64,000 nt of DNA. Source: CAZTQN01 sp964615765. GTDB taxonomy: Bacteria; Planctomycetota; Phycisphaerae; Phycisphaerales; UBA1924. Location of the stretch: NCBI GenBank assembly GCA_964615765.1, contig CAZTQN010000011.1, positions 41,813-105,812 of the forward strand, given 5' to 3'. The translations under genes were made by a program, and so were the position numbers. This document shows, in pieces, positions 17,255-27,300 of the stretch. How positions within the stretch are numbered: position 1 is the stretch's first letter; each line of letters opens with the position of its first letter. Below the pieces are notes generated by a model. The model ran no database searches and had not been told where the DNA came from. It saw only the letters and a program-made list of their open reading frames with translations.

Positions 17255-18517
17255 ATGCTCAACATGATCAGCAAGCCCACGTTCAACCCGGCGCTCACCA
17301 TCCCCCCGTCCCCGCGTCCCCCACTCCCCGCGTCTCCGCGTCCGGACAGTCCCCGCGTCCCCCCGTCACACGTCTGGAACTCCCCGACGCCCAACCAACC
17401 CCCCGCCCGCTGGTACCATGCTCACCAGCCTCTCCCACGCACCCGGCGGAACGGAGTCCCCGCGATCGCGACCGAGCCCCCCACCAGCCCCCCCCCCTCC
17501 CGCACGCCCGCTTCTCCCGCTTCGGTCTCGCGTGAAGGTTCGCGCCTGCCCGAGGCCGACGCGCAGCTCTACCTGCACCCGCAGACCCTCGCCCGCCTCG
17601 GCACACTCGAACTGCGCGCCAAGATGATCGTCGAGGGCGTCATGTCCGGCGCCCACACCTCGCCCTTCCAGGGCTTCAGCGTCGAGTTCGCCCAGCACCG
17701 CCCGTACGTCCCCGGCGACGACATCCGCCACCTCGACTGGAAAGTCTTCGGCCGCTCCGACAAGCTCCACCTCAAGCAGTACCAGCAGGAGACCAACCTC
17801 GACCTGGTCGTGCTGGTCGACTGCTCCGGCTCCATGAACTTCGGCTCGCGCTCCTTCGAGGACGCCAGCGGCACCGGGCGCCGCACCTCCAGCGACGGCC
17901 GTACGTACTGGAGCAAGTTCGACCACGCCACCGCCGTCGCTGCCGCCGTCAGCTACATGGCCCTGGCCCAGGGCGACCGCACCGGCGTCATGACCTTCGC
18001 CGACGATCTCCGCGCCGTCGTCAAGCGCTCCAGCGCCATGAGCACCTGGCGCCAGATCGTCGGCGCGCTGTCCGTGCAGCCCGTCGACCGCGCCACGGCC
18101 CTCGGCCGCGTCGTCGACCAGGCCCTCGCCAAACTCAACAACCGCTGCCTCATCGCCCTGGTCAGCGATCTCTACCTCGACCCCGAGGAATACCGCTCCG
18201 CCCTCGCCCGCATCCGCCACCGCCGCCACGACCTCATCGTCTTCCAGGTCATCGACCAGCGCGAGCGCGACCTCGACCTCAAGGACGCCGCCCCCTTCGT
18301 CGGCCTCGAAGGCGAACCCCGCCTCAAGATCGACCCACGCGCCATCCGCCCCGCCTACCAGCAGGTCTTCGCCGAACACCTCAGCACCATCGAACGCCTC
18401 ACCCGCAGCTTCGGCTTCGACTACCAGCTCATCTGCACCCACGACTGGCTCGGCCCCCCAATGGCCGCCTTCATGGCGCGGCGGAATGCGCGGATGAAGA
18501 AGAGCAAGTCGGGGTGA
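17255..18517 (+). CDS. DUF58 domain protein (MoxR-associated, VWA-like)
   Basis: 420 aa. Residues 1-95 are Pro/Ser-rich and low complexity. The DUF58 domain follows: LARLGTLELRAKMIVEGVMS, then FSVEFAQHRPYVPGDDIRHL, DWKVFGRSDKLHLKQY and QQETNLDLVVLVDCSGSMNF, where DCSGS is a MIDAS-type metal site. Members usually work with MoxR AAA ATPases and BatA-type membrane VWA proteins in envelope or complex-assembly tasks; no moxR gene is in this window. Start ATG 17255 (AGAGG five nt upstream) is uncertain because the N terminus is low complexity. First gene of the operon that continues to 32187. Confidence 0.87.
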   Translation: MLNMISKPTFNPALTIPPSPRPPLPASPRPDSPRVPPSHVWNSPTPNQPPARWYHAHQPLPRTRRNGVPAIATEPPTSPPPSRTPASPASVSREGSRLPEADAQLYLHPQTLARLGTLELRAKMIVEGVMSGAHTSPFQGFSVEFAQHRPYVPGDDIRHLDWKVFGRSDKLHLKQYQQETNLDLVVLVDCSGSMNFGSRSFEDASGTGRRTSSDGRTYWSKFDHATAVAAAVSYMALAQGDRTGVMTFADDLRAVVKRSSAMSTWRQIVGALSVQPVDRATALGRVVDQALAKLNNRCLIALVSDLYLDPEEYRSALARIRHRRHDLIVFQVIDQRERDLDLKDAAPFVGLEGEPRLKIDPRAIRPAYQQVFAEHLSTIERLTRSFGFDYQLICTHDWLGPPMAAFMARRNARMKKSKSG

Positions 18518-18548
18518 GTCATAGGGGACGAGGTTGGATGCGAGAGGG

Positions 18549-18579
18549 CGGGAAACGGGAAGCGGGAAACGGGAAGCGG
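18549..18579 (+). repeat. left inverted repeat of a four-helix-bundle cassette
   Basis: Two exact copies of a 14-bp unit GGGAAACGGGAAGC (18550-18563 and 18564-18577) plus GG. Its reverse complement recurs, slightly rearranged, at 19030-19057, on the other side of the four-helix-bundle domain. Confidence 0.85.
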
Positions 18580-18597
18580 CTGGGAGACGAAACGGGT

Positions 18598-19101
18598 ATG
18601 AGCGGATCGATTCGGTCATACCGCAATCTGGACGTTTGGCAGGTGGCCATGCGCCTGGCTCAGCAGGTGTACGCCCACAGCAACGCCATGCCCGACACTG
18701 AAAAGTTCGGACTCGTCAGCCAGATGCGACGTGCGGCGGTGTCGGTACCCTCCAACATTGCCGAGGGTTACGGACGCGGCCGCCGCCGCGAGTACGTCCG
18801 CTCACTGACGACCGCCAGAGGATCCGTGTGTGAACTGGAGACCCAAGTCGCGCTCGCGGCGAGACTCGATCTGCTCGACCGCGCCAGCGCTCGCGACCTG
18901 TGGCGACTCGCCCGCCGCGTGAACGCCATGCTCACCGCGCAGATCCGCGCCTTGCGCCGCTCTGCTCGCAAAGACCCGATCGACACCGACGCGGCCTCCA
19001 CCGACCAAGCGGCCGCTGCCTCCCCCGCCGCTTCCCGCTTCCCGTTTCCCGCTTCCCGCTCACCAAATCCCGAATCCCGTTCCCCGGAGGTCACCCCATG
19101 A
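18598..19101 (+). CDS. four-helix-bundle protein (S23/23S-rRNA IVS family)
   Basis: 167 aa from ATG 18598. The core (about residues 1-122) has the family hallmarks: SYRNLDVWQVAMRLAQQVY at the N terminus, FGLVSQMRRAAVSVPSNIAE then GYGRGRRREYVRSL, a third helix with ARGSVCELETQVALAARLDL and a fourth with RVNAMLTAQIRALRR. Relatives include proteins in 23S rRNA intervening sequences and the Avd accessory factor of diversity-generating retroelements; they form pentamers and bind nucleic acid. No rRNA or reverse transcriptase is here. The tail (PAASRFPFPASRSPNP) is translated from the right inverted repeat, and the stop overlaps the next ATG (ATGA). It splits an otherwise tightly packed operon, so it is probably an insertion. 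Confidence 0.85.
   Translation: MSGSIRSYRNLDVWQVAMRLAQQVYAHSNAMPDTEKFGLVSQMRRAAVSVPSNIAEGYGRGRRREYVRSLTTARGSVCELETQVALAARLDLLDRASARDLWRLARRVNAMLTAQIRALRRSARKDPIDTDAASTDQAAAASPAASRFPFPASRSPNPESRSPEVTP
19030..19057 (+). repeat. right inverted repeat of the four-helix-bundle cassette
   Basis: GCTTCCC, GCTTCCCGTTTCCC, GCTTCCC in sequence: the reverse complement of the unit at 18550-18577 with one sub-unit rearranged. It lies inside the reading frame and supplies the Ser/Arg/Phe/Pro tail of the four-helix-bundle protein. Confidence 0.85.
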
Positions 19102-21647
19102 CCTTCCTCAACCCAACTCTCTTCGCCGCCGGCCTCGCGTGTATCGCGATCCCGATCCTTATCCACCTGCTCATGCAGCGCCGGCGGAAGCCCATCGCCT
19201 GGGGCGCGATGCGCTTCCTCATCGAGGCGTATAAGCGTCAGCAGCGCCGGCTCAAGCTTGAGCGATGGCTGCTTCTGCTGGCCCGCTGCCTGCTGGTCGC
19301 CGCGCTCGCGATGGCCTTCGGCAAGCCGCTCGTCGGCCAATCGCTCGTCGGCGGGCAGAGCCGCACGCTCTACATCCTTATTGACAACAGCCTGACGGCC
19401 CAGGCCCGCGGCCCGGCCGGCTCGGCCCTCGACCGTCACAAGGTCGACGCCCGCGCGCTCATCGAATCCCTCCGCGCCGGCGGCGACGGGCACCGCGTCG
19501 GGGTCATCACCCTCGGCGGGCCGAGCGAAGCGCTCGTCATGCCCCCCTCGCCCGACCTCAGCGCCGTGCTGGCCCAGATCGACCGCGTCACGCCCACCGA
19601 CAGCCGCGCCGATATCGCTGGCGCGCTCAGCCGCGTCGCCGCCGAGTTCGCCGGCGCCCCCGCGCCCGCCGCCCCCGACGCGCCCGCCACCCCCGACGCC
19701 GCCGACCGGTTCGTCCCCGTCGCCGAGCGCACGACCGTCGCCGTGCTCAGCGATCTCCGCCGCGGCAGCCTCTCGGCGAGCGGCGCCGAAGCCCCGCGCC
19801 CCGTGCGCCTGCCCGCGGGCGTGCGCCTGCTCGCCAGCCGCCCGGCGCTCGAACCGCTCGGCAACATCGCCATCACGCGCGTCGAACCGCTCCGCTCCGT
19901 GCTTGTCCAAGGCTCCGGCGACGCCTCGGCCGGGCTCGTGCGCATCACGCTCTCGCGCAGCGGCGACGCTGCCGGCGCCAGCACCGCGGGCGAGCGCATC
20001 ACCGCGCTGTCGGCCTGGCTGGCGCGTCCCGATCAGACCAGCCCGCCCGCCGCCCGCGCCACCGCGAGCGTCCGCTGGGCCGCGGGCGAAGAGACCGCCA
20101 CCGCCGTCGTGCAGTTGCCCGACGACGCCGCCGCACCCGCCGCGCCCAGCGAACCCCGGGCCCGCTCGGGCACGCAGGTGATCATCGCGGCCATCGACGG
20201 CGGGGACGCCATCGCCGCCGACGACCGCTGGTGCCGCCCCATCGAAAGCCGCGGCTCGCTCCGCGTCGGCGTCGCCGCCTCATCGCAGTTCAGCGCCAGC
20301 CAGCGGGCCGACCAGCTCAGCCCCGGCACGTGGGCCCGCCTGGCGCTCTCGCCAACATCCGAAGCCCGCGGCATCGACGTGGTCATGATCGAGCCCGCCG
20401 CGATCGACGGCGCGCGTCTGGCCGGGCTCGACGCCCTCATCCTCCCGCGACCGGACCTGGTCAGCGAGTCGGCGTGGTCGCGCGTCGCGCTGTTCGTCGA
20501 ATCCGGGGGGCTGCTGGTGGTCTTCCCGCCGGGCGAAGCGCCGGTGCACCTGTGGCCCGACGCGATGAACGCCGCGCTCGCCGCCAGCATCGGCACCGAG
20601 TGGAGCATCCCGCGCGAATCGCGCACGCTCGCGGGCGAGCCCGCCGGCACCGGCGCCCGACTCGAAGTCCCCGTCCAGGCCACGCCCACCGGCGACGATC
20701 TGGACCTGCTCACGCTCGTCGGCGGCGAACTGGGCGACCTCGTCTCCGCCGTGCGCGTCCGCCGCGTGCTCCCCGTCGTCTCCACCTCCGGCGCGGTGCG
20801 TCCGCTGCTGATCGCCGGCGGCGAGCCGGTGGTGAGCCTGATGAACGCGCCGAGTCCCACCGCCGGCGCAGCGCCCGCGAGCGGCGCGGCCCCGACCGGC
20901 ACGCCGGCCGAACCCGTCGGCGGTCGTCGCGGCGGGCGCGGGCTGGTCGTCGTTGCCGGCGTCGCGCTCGACCTGGAATGGTCCGACCTGCCCGCCAAGC
21001 CGCTCATGGTCCCGCTCATGCAGGAACTCGTGCGCCAAGGCGTCGGCCGGGCCCGCGGAACCTACCTCGCCATCGCCGGCGACGCGCCGCCCGCGCCCGC
21101 CCGCACCGTCGAACTCCGCGCACGCGGGAACGACGCCCCGGACGCCAGCAACGACGCCAACGCCGACGGAACTCCCGCCGCGATCGGCGGCGGCGGCCCC
21201 ATCCGCCGCGCCGGCCTGCTCAGCGCCGTCGACGAGACGGGCGTCGAGCGTGCCCTGGTCGCCGTGAACCCCGATCCGCGCGCGAGCGATGTCGGTGTTG
21301 AAGAACCGCGCACCATCGCCGCGTGGCTGACGGGCGCGGACAACGCCGCGGCTCAGGGCGGCGCGGGCGCGACGGTTGTCTGGCTCACCGGCGCGAATCC
21401 GGAACCGTCCGACGGACCGACGGGCATCGGCGAGACCGTCGCCGCGGCGGCCGCCTTCGGCGCCCAGGCCCAGAGCGGCCCGACCACACCGATCTGGACC
21501 ATCCTCCTCGCCGTCGCCCTGGCGATGGGCGTCATCGAGATGCTGCTGGCCCGCGCGGCGAGTCACGCGTCGGTGAAGACTTCGGGCGGCGGGCTGACCG
21601 GGGCGATGGCGGGGGTTGGGGGCGCGGGGGCGGGGGCCGGAGCATGA
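19098..21647 (+). CDS. BatA-like membrane protein with VWA domain
   Basis: 849 aa. N-terminal BatA-type segment (FLNPTLFAAGLACIAIPILI, HLLMQRRRKPIAWGAMRFL) gives two membrane spans (about 6-24 and 53-74). Then a VWA-like domain starting RTLYILIDNSLTAQ, where the metal motif is D-N-S-L-T rather than DxSxS, so metal binding may be altered. A long extracytoplasmic region follows, and a final span is at about 808-828 (IWTILLAVALAMGVIEMLLA). BatA-family proteins partner with DUF58 and MoxR proteins in envelope stress or complex assembly. Start ATG 19098 has GGAGG seven nt upstream; the stop is fused to the next start (ATGA). Plus-strand base bias changes from C-rich to G-rich through this gene and the next. 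Confidence 0.85.
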   Translation: MTFLNPTLFAAGLACIAIPILIHLLMQRRRKPIAWGAMRFLIEAYKRQQRRLKLERWLLLLARCLLVAALAMAFGKPLVGQSLVGGQSRTLYILIDNSLTAQARGPAGSALDRHKVDARALIESLRAGGDGHRVGVITLGGPSEALVMPPSPDLSAVLAQIDRVTPTDSRADIAGALSRVAAEFAGAPAPAAPDAPATPDAADRFVPVAERTTVAVLSDLRRGSLSASGAEAPRPVRLPAGVRLLASRPALEPLGNIAITRVEPLRSVLVQGSGDASAGLVRITLSRSGDAAGASTAGERITALSAWLARPDQTSPPAARATASVRWAAGEETATAVVQLPDDAAAPAAPSEPRARSGTQVIIAAIDGGDAIAADDRWCRPIESRGSLRVGVAASSQFSASQRADQLSPGTWARLALSPTSEARGIDVVMIEPAAIDGARLAGLDALILPRPDLVSESAWSRVALFVESGGLLVVFPPGEAPVHLWPDAMNAALAASIGTEWSIPRESRTLAGEPAGTGARLEVPVQATPTGDDLDLLTLVGGELGDLVSAVRVRRVLPVVSTSGAVRPLLIAGGEPVVSLMNAPSPTAGAAPASGAAPTGTPAEPVGGRRGGRGLVVVAGVALDLEWSDLPAKPLMVPLMQELVRQGVGRARGTYLAIAGDAPPAPARTVELRARGNDAPDASNDANADGTPAAIGGGGPIRRAGLLSAVDETGVERALVAVNPDPRASDVGVEEPRTIAAWLTGADNAAAQGGAGATVVWLTGANPEPSDGPTGIGETVAAAAAFGAQAQSGPTTPIWTILLAVALAMGVIEMLLARAASHASVKTSGGGLTGAMAGVGGAGAGAGA

Positions 21648-24300
21648 TGACCCAGTCGATGGCCAACCTCGTGCTCGCGCAGGCCGCCGCCGCCGGCGAG
21701 TCGCTGCGCCTGGGCGACCCCGGCGTGGAGTTCGGCTTCGCGTACCCGCTGCCGGCGTGGGCGTGGGCGCTGGTCGTCAGCGCGGCCCTCGGGATCGCCG
21801 CGTTGTCGTACCACCGGCTTGAGGGCGCGCTGTGGGGGCGGGCGGCGATGGCGCTGCTGCGCGCCATCACGCTGGTGGCCCTGGTCGTGCTGCTGTGCGG
21901 GCCGCGCCTGGCCAAGCCGAACGAGACCGAAGAGAAAGACTGGGTGCTCGCGCTGGTAGACCGTTCGGGCTCGCTCGCGATCCCGGATGCGCCGGGCCAG
22001 GGTGCGCAGCGCGAGGCCCGCGAGGCGCAGCTCCGCCGCGAGTTAGAGCAAGCCGCGCCCGCGTGGAAGAAACTCAGCGGCGAGCGCGTCGTCAAGTGGA
22101 TCGGCTTCGACGCGGGGGCGTACGAACTGCCCGTCGACGCGGCGACCGGCATGCCGCGCCTCGATGAGCCCGGCGGACGGCGCACGGATATCGAACGCGC
22201 GATCGACCAGGCGCTCCGCAAGGCGGCGGCCCGCCCGGTGTCGGGCATCGTCTTGCTCAGCGACGGGCGCAGCGTCAGCGAACCGTCCAAGGCGCTGGTG
22301 CGCCGGCTGGAAGCCGAGAAGGTGCCCGTGTTCGTGCTCCCGCTCGGCAGCGCCGAGCCGGTGGGCGATGTCGCGATCACGCGGACCGAAGCGCCGCGCT
22401 CGGCGTTCATGAACGACCTGGTGCCCGTGCAGGTGGAACTGGAGCACACGCCGGAGATCGAGGCGGCCCGGGCCGCGGGGCGCGCGAGCGTGGTTGAACT
22501 CGTGGACCAATCCACCGGCGCGGTGCTGGACACGCGCGAAATTGACTGGGACGCGGCGGCGGCCGCCGAGACCGCGGCGGGCGGCGCGACCGGGACCGGC
22601 TCAACGCGCCAGCGCCTCACGCTCACGGGCAAACCGACGGCGGTCGGGGCCGGTCGGTGGAGCATCCGCGTCCGCGGCAGCGGCGACGAGCCCGACATGA
22701 TCGCCGAGAACAACACCGCCGAGGTCGCGATCGAACTGGTCGACCGCCCGCTGCGCGTCGCGCTGTTCGACGGCTACCCGCGGTGGGAGTACCGCTATCT
22801 CACGAGCCTGCTCGTCCGCGAGTCGTCGATCGCGAGCACGATCATGCTCCTCGCGCCCGGGCGCCGGTATGTGCAGGAGGGCACGGTGGTGCTCGACAAC
22901 CTGCCGCGAACGCCCGAGCAGTGGGCCCAGTTCGATGTCATCATCATGGGCGACGTTGTGCCGGGGGTGTTCACGGCGGACCAGATGGAGCAGATCAAGC
23001 GGCGCGTCGCCGTCGGCGGCGCGGGGCTGATCTGGATCGCGGGCGAGTCGGCCGTGCCGGAACGCTGGCGCGGCGCGCCACTGGCCGACCTCTTGCCCAT
23101 CAGCCTGAGCGACTCGGGCGCGAGCGCCGGCGGCGATTCCGGCGGCGTGCGCGGCGAGATCGGTCGCTTCGAAGGGCCCGTCGTCGTGCGTCCGACTCCG
23201 GCCGCGGACCGCCTTGGCGTGCTGCGCCTGTCGGAGCGCGAGGTGGACGGCGGGTTCTGGCCGCGCGAACTGTCGGACCCGGCGACCGGGTGGTCGCAGC
23301 TCTTCTGGGTGCAGCGGATCGCGCCGCGCGATGTCAAAGCCGCCGTCGAAGTGCTCGCGACGGCGACGCCGATCGAGGGCGACACCGGCAGCGCGGGTCC
23401 GGCGGTGCTGTCGATGCGGTTCGGCGCGGGGCGGTCGCTGTATGTCGCGACCGACGAGATCTGGCGGTGGCGCTACGGGCGCGGCGAGCCGTACACCGAG
23501 CGCTTCTGGCTGCAGCTCATCCGCCTGCTCGGGCGCGAGAGCCTGACGCGGAGCGGTCGCCCGGCGGCGATCGAGGCGACGCCCGCGCGGGCCGAGGTCG
23601 GACAGACCGTGCGCGTGGTGCTGACGCTGCTCGATCAGGCGCTGGTCGAGGGGCGGGCCCCGTCGCTGCCGGTGCGGATCGTGCCCACCGGGGACGCCGC
23701 GGCGGCGGTGGAGCTGACGCTGCGCCCGGAAGACGGCACGCCGGACGCGGCTGCCGCCGGCGCCGGCGCGACGCGCACCTATGCCGGAACCTGGCTGGCC
23801 GATCGGCCCGGCACGTTCGCGATCGAAGCGACCGACCCGCTGCTTTCCCCCGGCGGCGGGCGCACGCTGCGGACGGAGGTCGACGTCCGTCTGAGCGATG
23901 ACGAACTGCGCGTGACGGCGACCGATCACGACCTGCTCGCGCGCCTCGCGGAACAGACGGGCGGGCAGGTGCTCAGCCCCGGCGGGCTGTCCAAGGCGGC
24001 CGAACTTCTGCCCAACCGGCGCGTGCGCATCTCCGGCGAGCCCGAGGTGCGGACGCTGTGGGACCGCCCGTGGGTGCTTGGGCTCATGATGGCCCTGATA
24101 ACCTTGGAGTGGGTCGGGCGGCGTTTGCTGCGGCTGGCCTGACGGCGCGGGGGCATTCGGCGGGCCGGGCGTTCGGAACGACGGATTTGGCGGGCGGCGC
24201 GTGAAGATTGAGCGGGACGGCGAGCCCGCAGCGTCGATGAGACGTAGGAACTTTGCCCATGCAGGACGGACCCGACATCACGGACGGGCGGGCGGGACAG
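19500..24300. other. base-composition (GC-skew) switch zone
   Basis: Left of this zone the plus strand is C-rich whichever strand is coding; right of it the plus strand is G-rich whichever strand is coding. Spot counts in plus-strand genes: 18181-18240 has 32 C and 12 G; 27601-27660 has 17 C and 26 G. In minus-strand genes: 13021-13080 has 27 C and 17 G; 45841-45900 has 16 C and 22 G. The change runs through the BatA-like and VWA genes. Confidence 0.6.
21644..24142 (+). CDS. VWA plus glutamine-amidotransferase-like membrane protein
   Basis: 832 aa. Two N-terminal spans (about 40-56 and 68-88) precede a VWA domain with DRSGS (WVLALVDRSGSLAIPD) and GIVLLSDGRS. From about residue 360 is an amidotransferase-like segment (RVALFDGYPRWEYRYLTSLL, QFDVIIMGDVVPGVF, GGAGLIWIAGE) in which no catalytic Cys triad is obvious. 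A C-terminal span (about 807-828) ends the protein. Known planctomycete operons pair this type with BatA-like genes. ATG overlaps the upstream stop by four nt, implying translational coupling. Most of the chain should face the periplasm. Confidence 0.82.
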   Translation: MMTQSMANLVLAQAAAAGESLRLGDPGVEFGFAYPLPAWAWALVVSAALGIAALSYHRLEGALWGRAAMALLRAITLVALVVLLCGPRLAKPNETEEKDWVLALVDRSGSLAIPDAPGQGAQREAREAQLRRELEQAAPAWKKLSGERVVKWIGFDAGAYELPVDAATGMPRLDEPGGRRTDIERAIDQALRKAAARPVSGIVLLSDGRSVSEPSKALVRRLEAEKVPVFVLPLGSAEPVGDVAITRTEAPRSAFMNDLVPVQVELEHTPEIEAARAAGRASVVELVDQSTGAVLDTREIDWDAAAAAETAAGGATGTGSTRQRLTLTGKPTAVGAGRWSIRVRGSGDEPDMIAENNTAEVAIELVDRPLRVALFDGYPRWEYRYLTSLLVRESSIASTIMLLAPGRRYVQEGTVVLDNLPRTPEQWAQFDVIIMGDVVPGVFTADQMEQIKRRVAVGGAGLIWIAGESAVPERWRGAPLADLLPISLSDSGASAGGDSGGVRGEIGRFEGPVVVRPTPAADRLGVLRLSEREVDGGFWPRELSDPATGWSQLFWVQRIAPRDVKAAVEVLATATPIEGDTGSAGPAVLSMRFGAGRSLYVATDEIWRWRYGRGEPYTERFWLQLIRLLGRESLTRSGRPAAIEATPARAEVGQTVRVVLTLLDQALVEGRAPSLPVRIVPTGDAAAAVELTLRPEDGTPDAAAAGAGATRTYAGTWLADRPGTFAIEATDPLLSPGGGRTLRTEVDVRLSDDELRVTATDHDLLARLAEQTGGQVLSPGGLSKAAELLPNRRVRISGEPEVRTLWDRPWVLGLMMALITLEWVGRRLLRLA

Positions 24301-27300
24301 GCGACCATCGCCGGCGGCGGCGCGAGCGCTGACCCGGCGCGGTCGCACGCGAGCGTGGCGGCGCTGCTCATGAAAGTCCGCGGGCGGGCCCGCGCGCTGC
24401 TGGTGGCCCGCGGGGTGGCGTGGGTGATCAGCGCCGCGGTGATCGCGCTGCTGGTCGGCGGGATGCTGGATTACTTCCTGCGCTCGCCGTGGTGGCTCAG
24501 GGCGGTGGGGCTGGGCGGGGCGGTCATCGCGCTGGCGTGGGCGATCGGGCGGTTGGTGTTGCCGGCGGTCGTGTTCCGCCCGAGTTTGACGGAGATCGCG
24601 CTGCGCGTCGAGCGCGGCGAGGCGGGGCGGCGCGCGGGCGTGACGGACCGGTTGGCGTCAGCGCTGGAACTCGGCGAGACGGGCGCGGGCGAGGAGCGGA
24701 GCGCGTGGTCGCGCGCGATGGCGGGCCCGGTGATGGACGCCGCGGCGAGCGGGGCGAAGTCGATCCCCGTGTCTTCCGTGCTGGCCACGGGGCCGACGGT
24801 GCGCGCGGGGGCGGCGATGGCGCTGTGCGCGGTGATGGCGCTGGGCGTGTTGTCGGCGTGGCCGGGGCTGGCGGCGACGGGGCTGGCGCGGATGCTGTGG
24901 CCGTGGGGCTCGGCGGAGTGGCCCAAGCGGACGCAGATCGCCGACGTGACGGGCGTGACGGTGCACCCCCTGGGCAGCGCGCTGGCGCTGCGGGCGGCGC
25001 TGCTGAAGTCCGAGCGCGGGCCGGAATCGACGCGGATCACGGCGTGGTACCGGCTCATCGAGGACGGCGCGGCGGGGCCGCGGCGGACGGTCGTGCTCAC
25101 GGCGCAGAACCGCGTCGTGCCCGTGCTGAACGCGACCGGCGATGCGGAAACGCCCGGCGAGGGCGTGCTGTTCGAACGCCTGCTGGAGCCGACGGGCCTG
25201 CGCCCGGGCGGGGCCGGCGCGGGCGGGAGCGCGGGGTGCGCGGCGGCGGAGACGCGGCTGGAGATCGAATACGGGCTTGAGTCGGAAGATGACTGGACGC
25301 CCGAGGCGCGGATCGCGCTGGTCGAGCCGCCCGCGGTGATTGGCGCGACGCTGACGGCGACGCCGCCGGTGTACGCGGGCGCGGCGGAGAGCGCGACGCG
25401 CGTGATCGAACTGGGCGCTGGGGCGGACGATCGGCGGGCGCCGGCGCCGCTGCTGTCGGGCTCGCGGGTGACGCTCGCCGTCACGCTCAACAAGCCGGTG
25501 CCCGGGCCGGCGACGGAGAGCGACACGATCGCGTGGACGCTGGCGTCGTTCGGTCCGGCGGCGGCGCGGCTGCTGGAAGACGCGGGGGCGGCGGCGAACG
25601 TGCGGGCCGAGGGCGCGACGTGGACGCTCGTGTGGACGCTGCGCGACGCGGCGGAACTGGCCGTGCGCCCGGTGGACGAGTTCGGGATCGCGGCGGTCGA
25701 AGAGGCGGCGTTCCGCATCGACGCGCTGAAGGACAACCCCCCCACCGCCGTCGTGCTCACGCCCGAGGAAGACCAGGCGGTCCTCGCGACGGCGAGCGTG
25801 GAGATCGTCGGCGAGGGGCGCGACGACGTCGGGCTGAAGGACGTGGTGCTGGAGCGGGCCGTCGCGCGGCGTGCGGGCGGGAGCCCGGGCGCGCAGCCGG
25901 AGCCGATCGAGGCGTACAGCGCGTTCGAGTCGACGCGTGTTGATGAGGTCCCCGCGGACGCCGCGGCGGGCGGCGCGGGCGTGCGCTCGGCACGCGCCAG
26001 CGGCACGCTGGATCTCTCGGGCCTGACGCTGCAGCCGGGGGACGAGGTGTGGGTGACGGTGCTGGCCAGCGATGCGTACGAACTGAACGGCGAGCGGCAC
26101 GACCCGGTGCGGTCGAGCCCCCGGAAGCTGCGTATCCTGACGCGCGAGGAACTGCTGGAGCGGATCTGGAGCGAACTGGGGCAAGCGCGGCGGACGGCGC
26201 TGCGGCTGGATGCGGATCAGACCGCCGCGGGCGAGCAAGCCGCGGCACCCGGAGAGGAAGGCGCGCGGCGTGCGGAGCGGGCCCAGGCGGCGATCTCGGA
26301 GCGGCTGGCGCGGCAAGGGGAAGAACTCGCGCGGATTGCGCGGCGGATGGAGCAGAACGGGCTGAGCGACGCGGCGCTCCGCGACACGGTGCAGCAGGCC
26401 CGCGAGGCGCTGCGCGGCGCGGGCGAGAAATCGGTGCAGGCGTCGAAGTCGCTGGGCGAGGCGGCCCGTGCGCAGGGCGAGCGGCCGGACGACGCACAGG
26501 CGGGCAAGCCGGAGCGCGAGCAGGCGCAGTCCGAGCAGCAGGAAGTGCGGGACGAGCTGTCGCGCCTGATCGATCTCTTAGACCGCGGCGAAGACACGTT
26601 CGCGTCACGCCGGGCGCTGGATCGACTGCTGCGGGCCCAGAAGGACTTGGAAGAGCGCACCGGCGAGGCGGGGCGCGAGACGGCGGGCAAGCCCAGCGAG
26701 CAGTTGACGCCGGAGCAGCGCGAGAAGCTTGAGCAGCTTGCGGCGGAGCAGCGGGCCGCGGCGGAACAGCTTGAGGACGCCGTGCGCAAGATGGGCGAAC
26801 GCGAGCAGAAGCTGCGGTCGAACGACCCGGCTGCGGCGGAGGCGTTGGCGCGGGCGTCGCGCCGGGCCGAACGCGAGCAGGTGTCGCAGCGGATGAACCA
26901 GGCGGCCCAGAGCGTCGAGGAGAATCGCACGGGCCAGGCCCAGCAGCAGCAGCAGCAGGCGTCGCAGGCCATCGAGCAGATGCTGCAAGACATCGACCGG
27001 GCCCAGAGCGAGCGCGACCAGGTGCTGCGTCGGCTGCTGGCGTCGCTGTTGGAGACGCTCGACGGGCTGATCGCGCGGCAGGAGGACAACCTGCGGGCGC
27101 TCGACCAGGCCATGCCGACGGGCGCGCTGGCGGGGCTTGATGGGCCGATGGCGGAACTGCACCGGGCCACGCTGGGCGCGGTGGACCTGGCGGCGGGGGG
27201 CCCGCGGGAAGTGCAGCCGCTGGCGGAGACGATCGGCGAGGCGGCCGAGGCGCAGGCGCGGGCGATCGGTGAACTGCGGGCGACGCCGGTGAAGGGTGAG

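Noticed and set aside
18598..19101. rRNA intervening sequence or diversity-generating retroelement
   Set aside because: The protein belongs to that structural family, but there is no rRNA, reverse transcriptase or template/variable repeat pair in the window.
19150..19170. DnaA box (TTATCCACC) as evidence for oriC
   Set aside because: Single imperfect site inside the conserved N-terminal codons of the BatA-like gene; no cluster and no AT-rich unwinding element.
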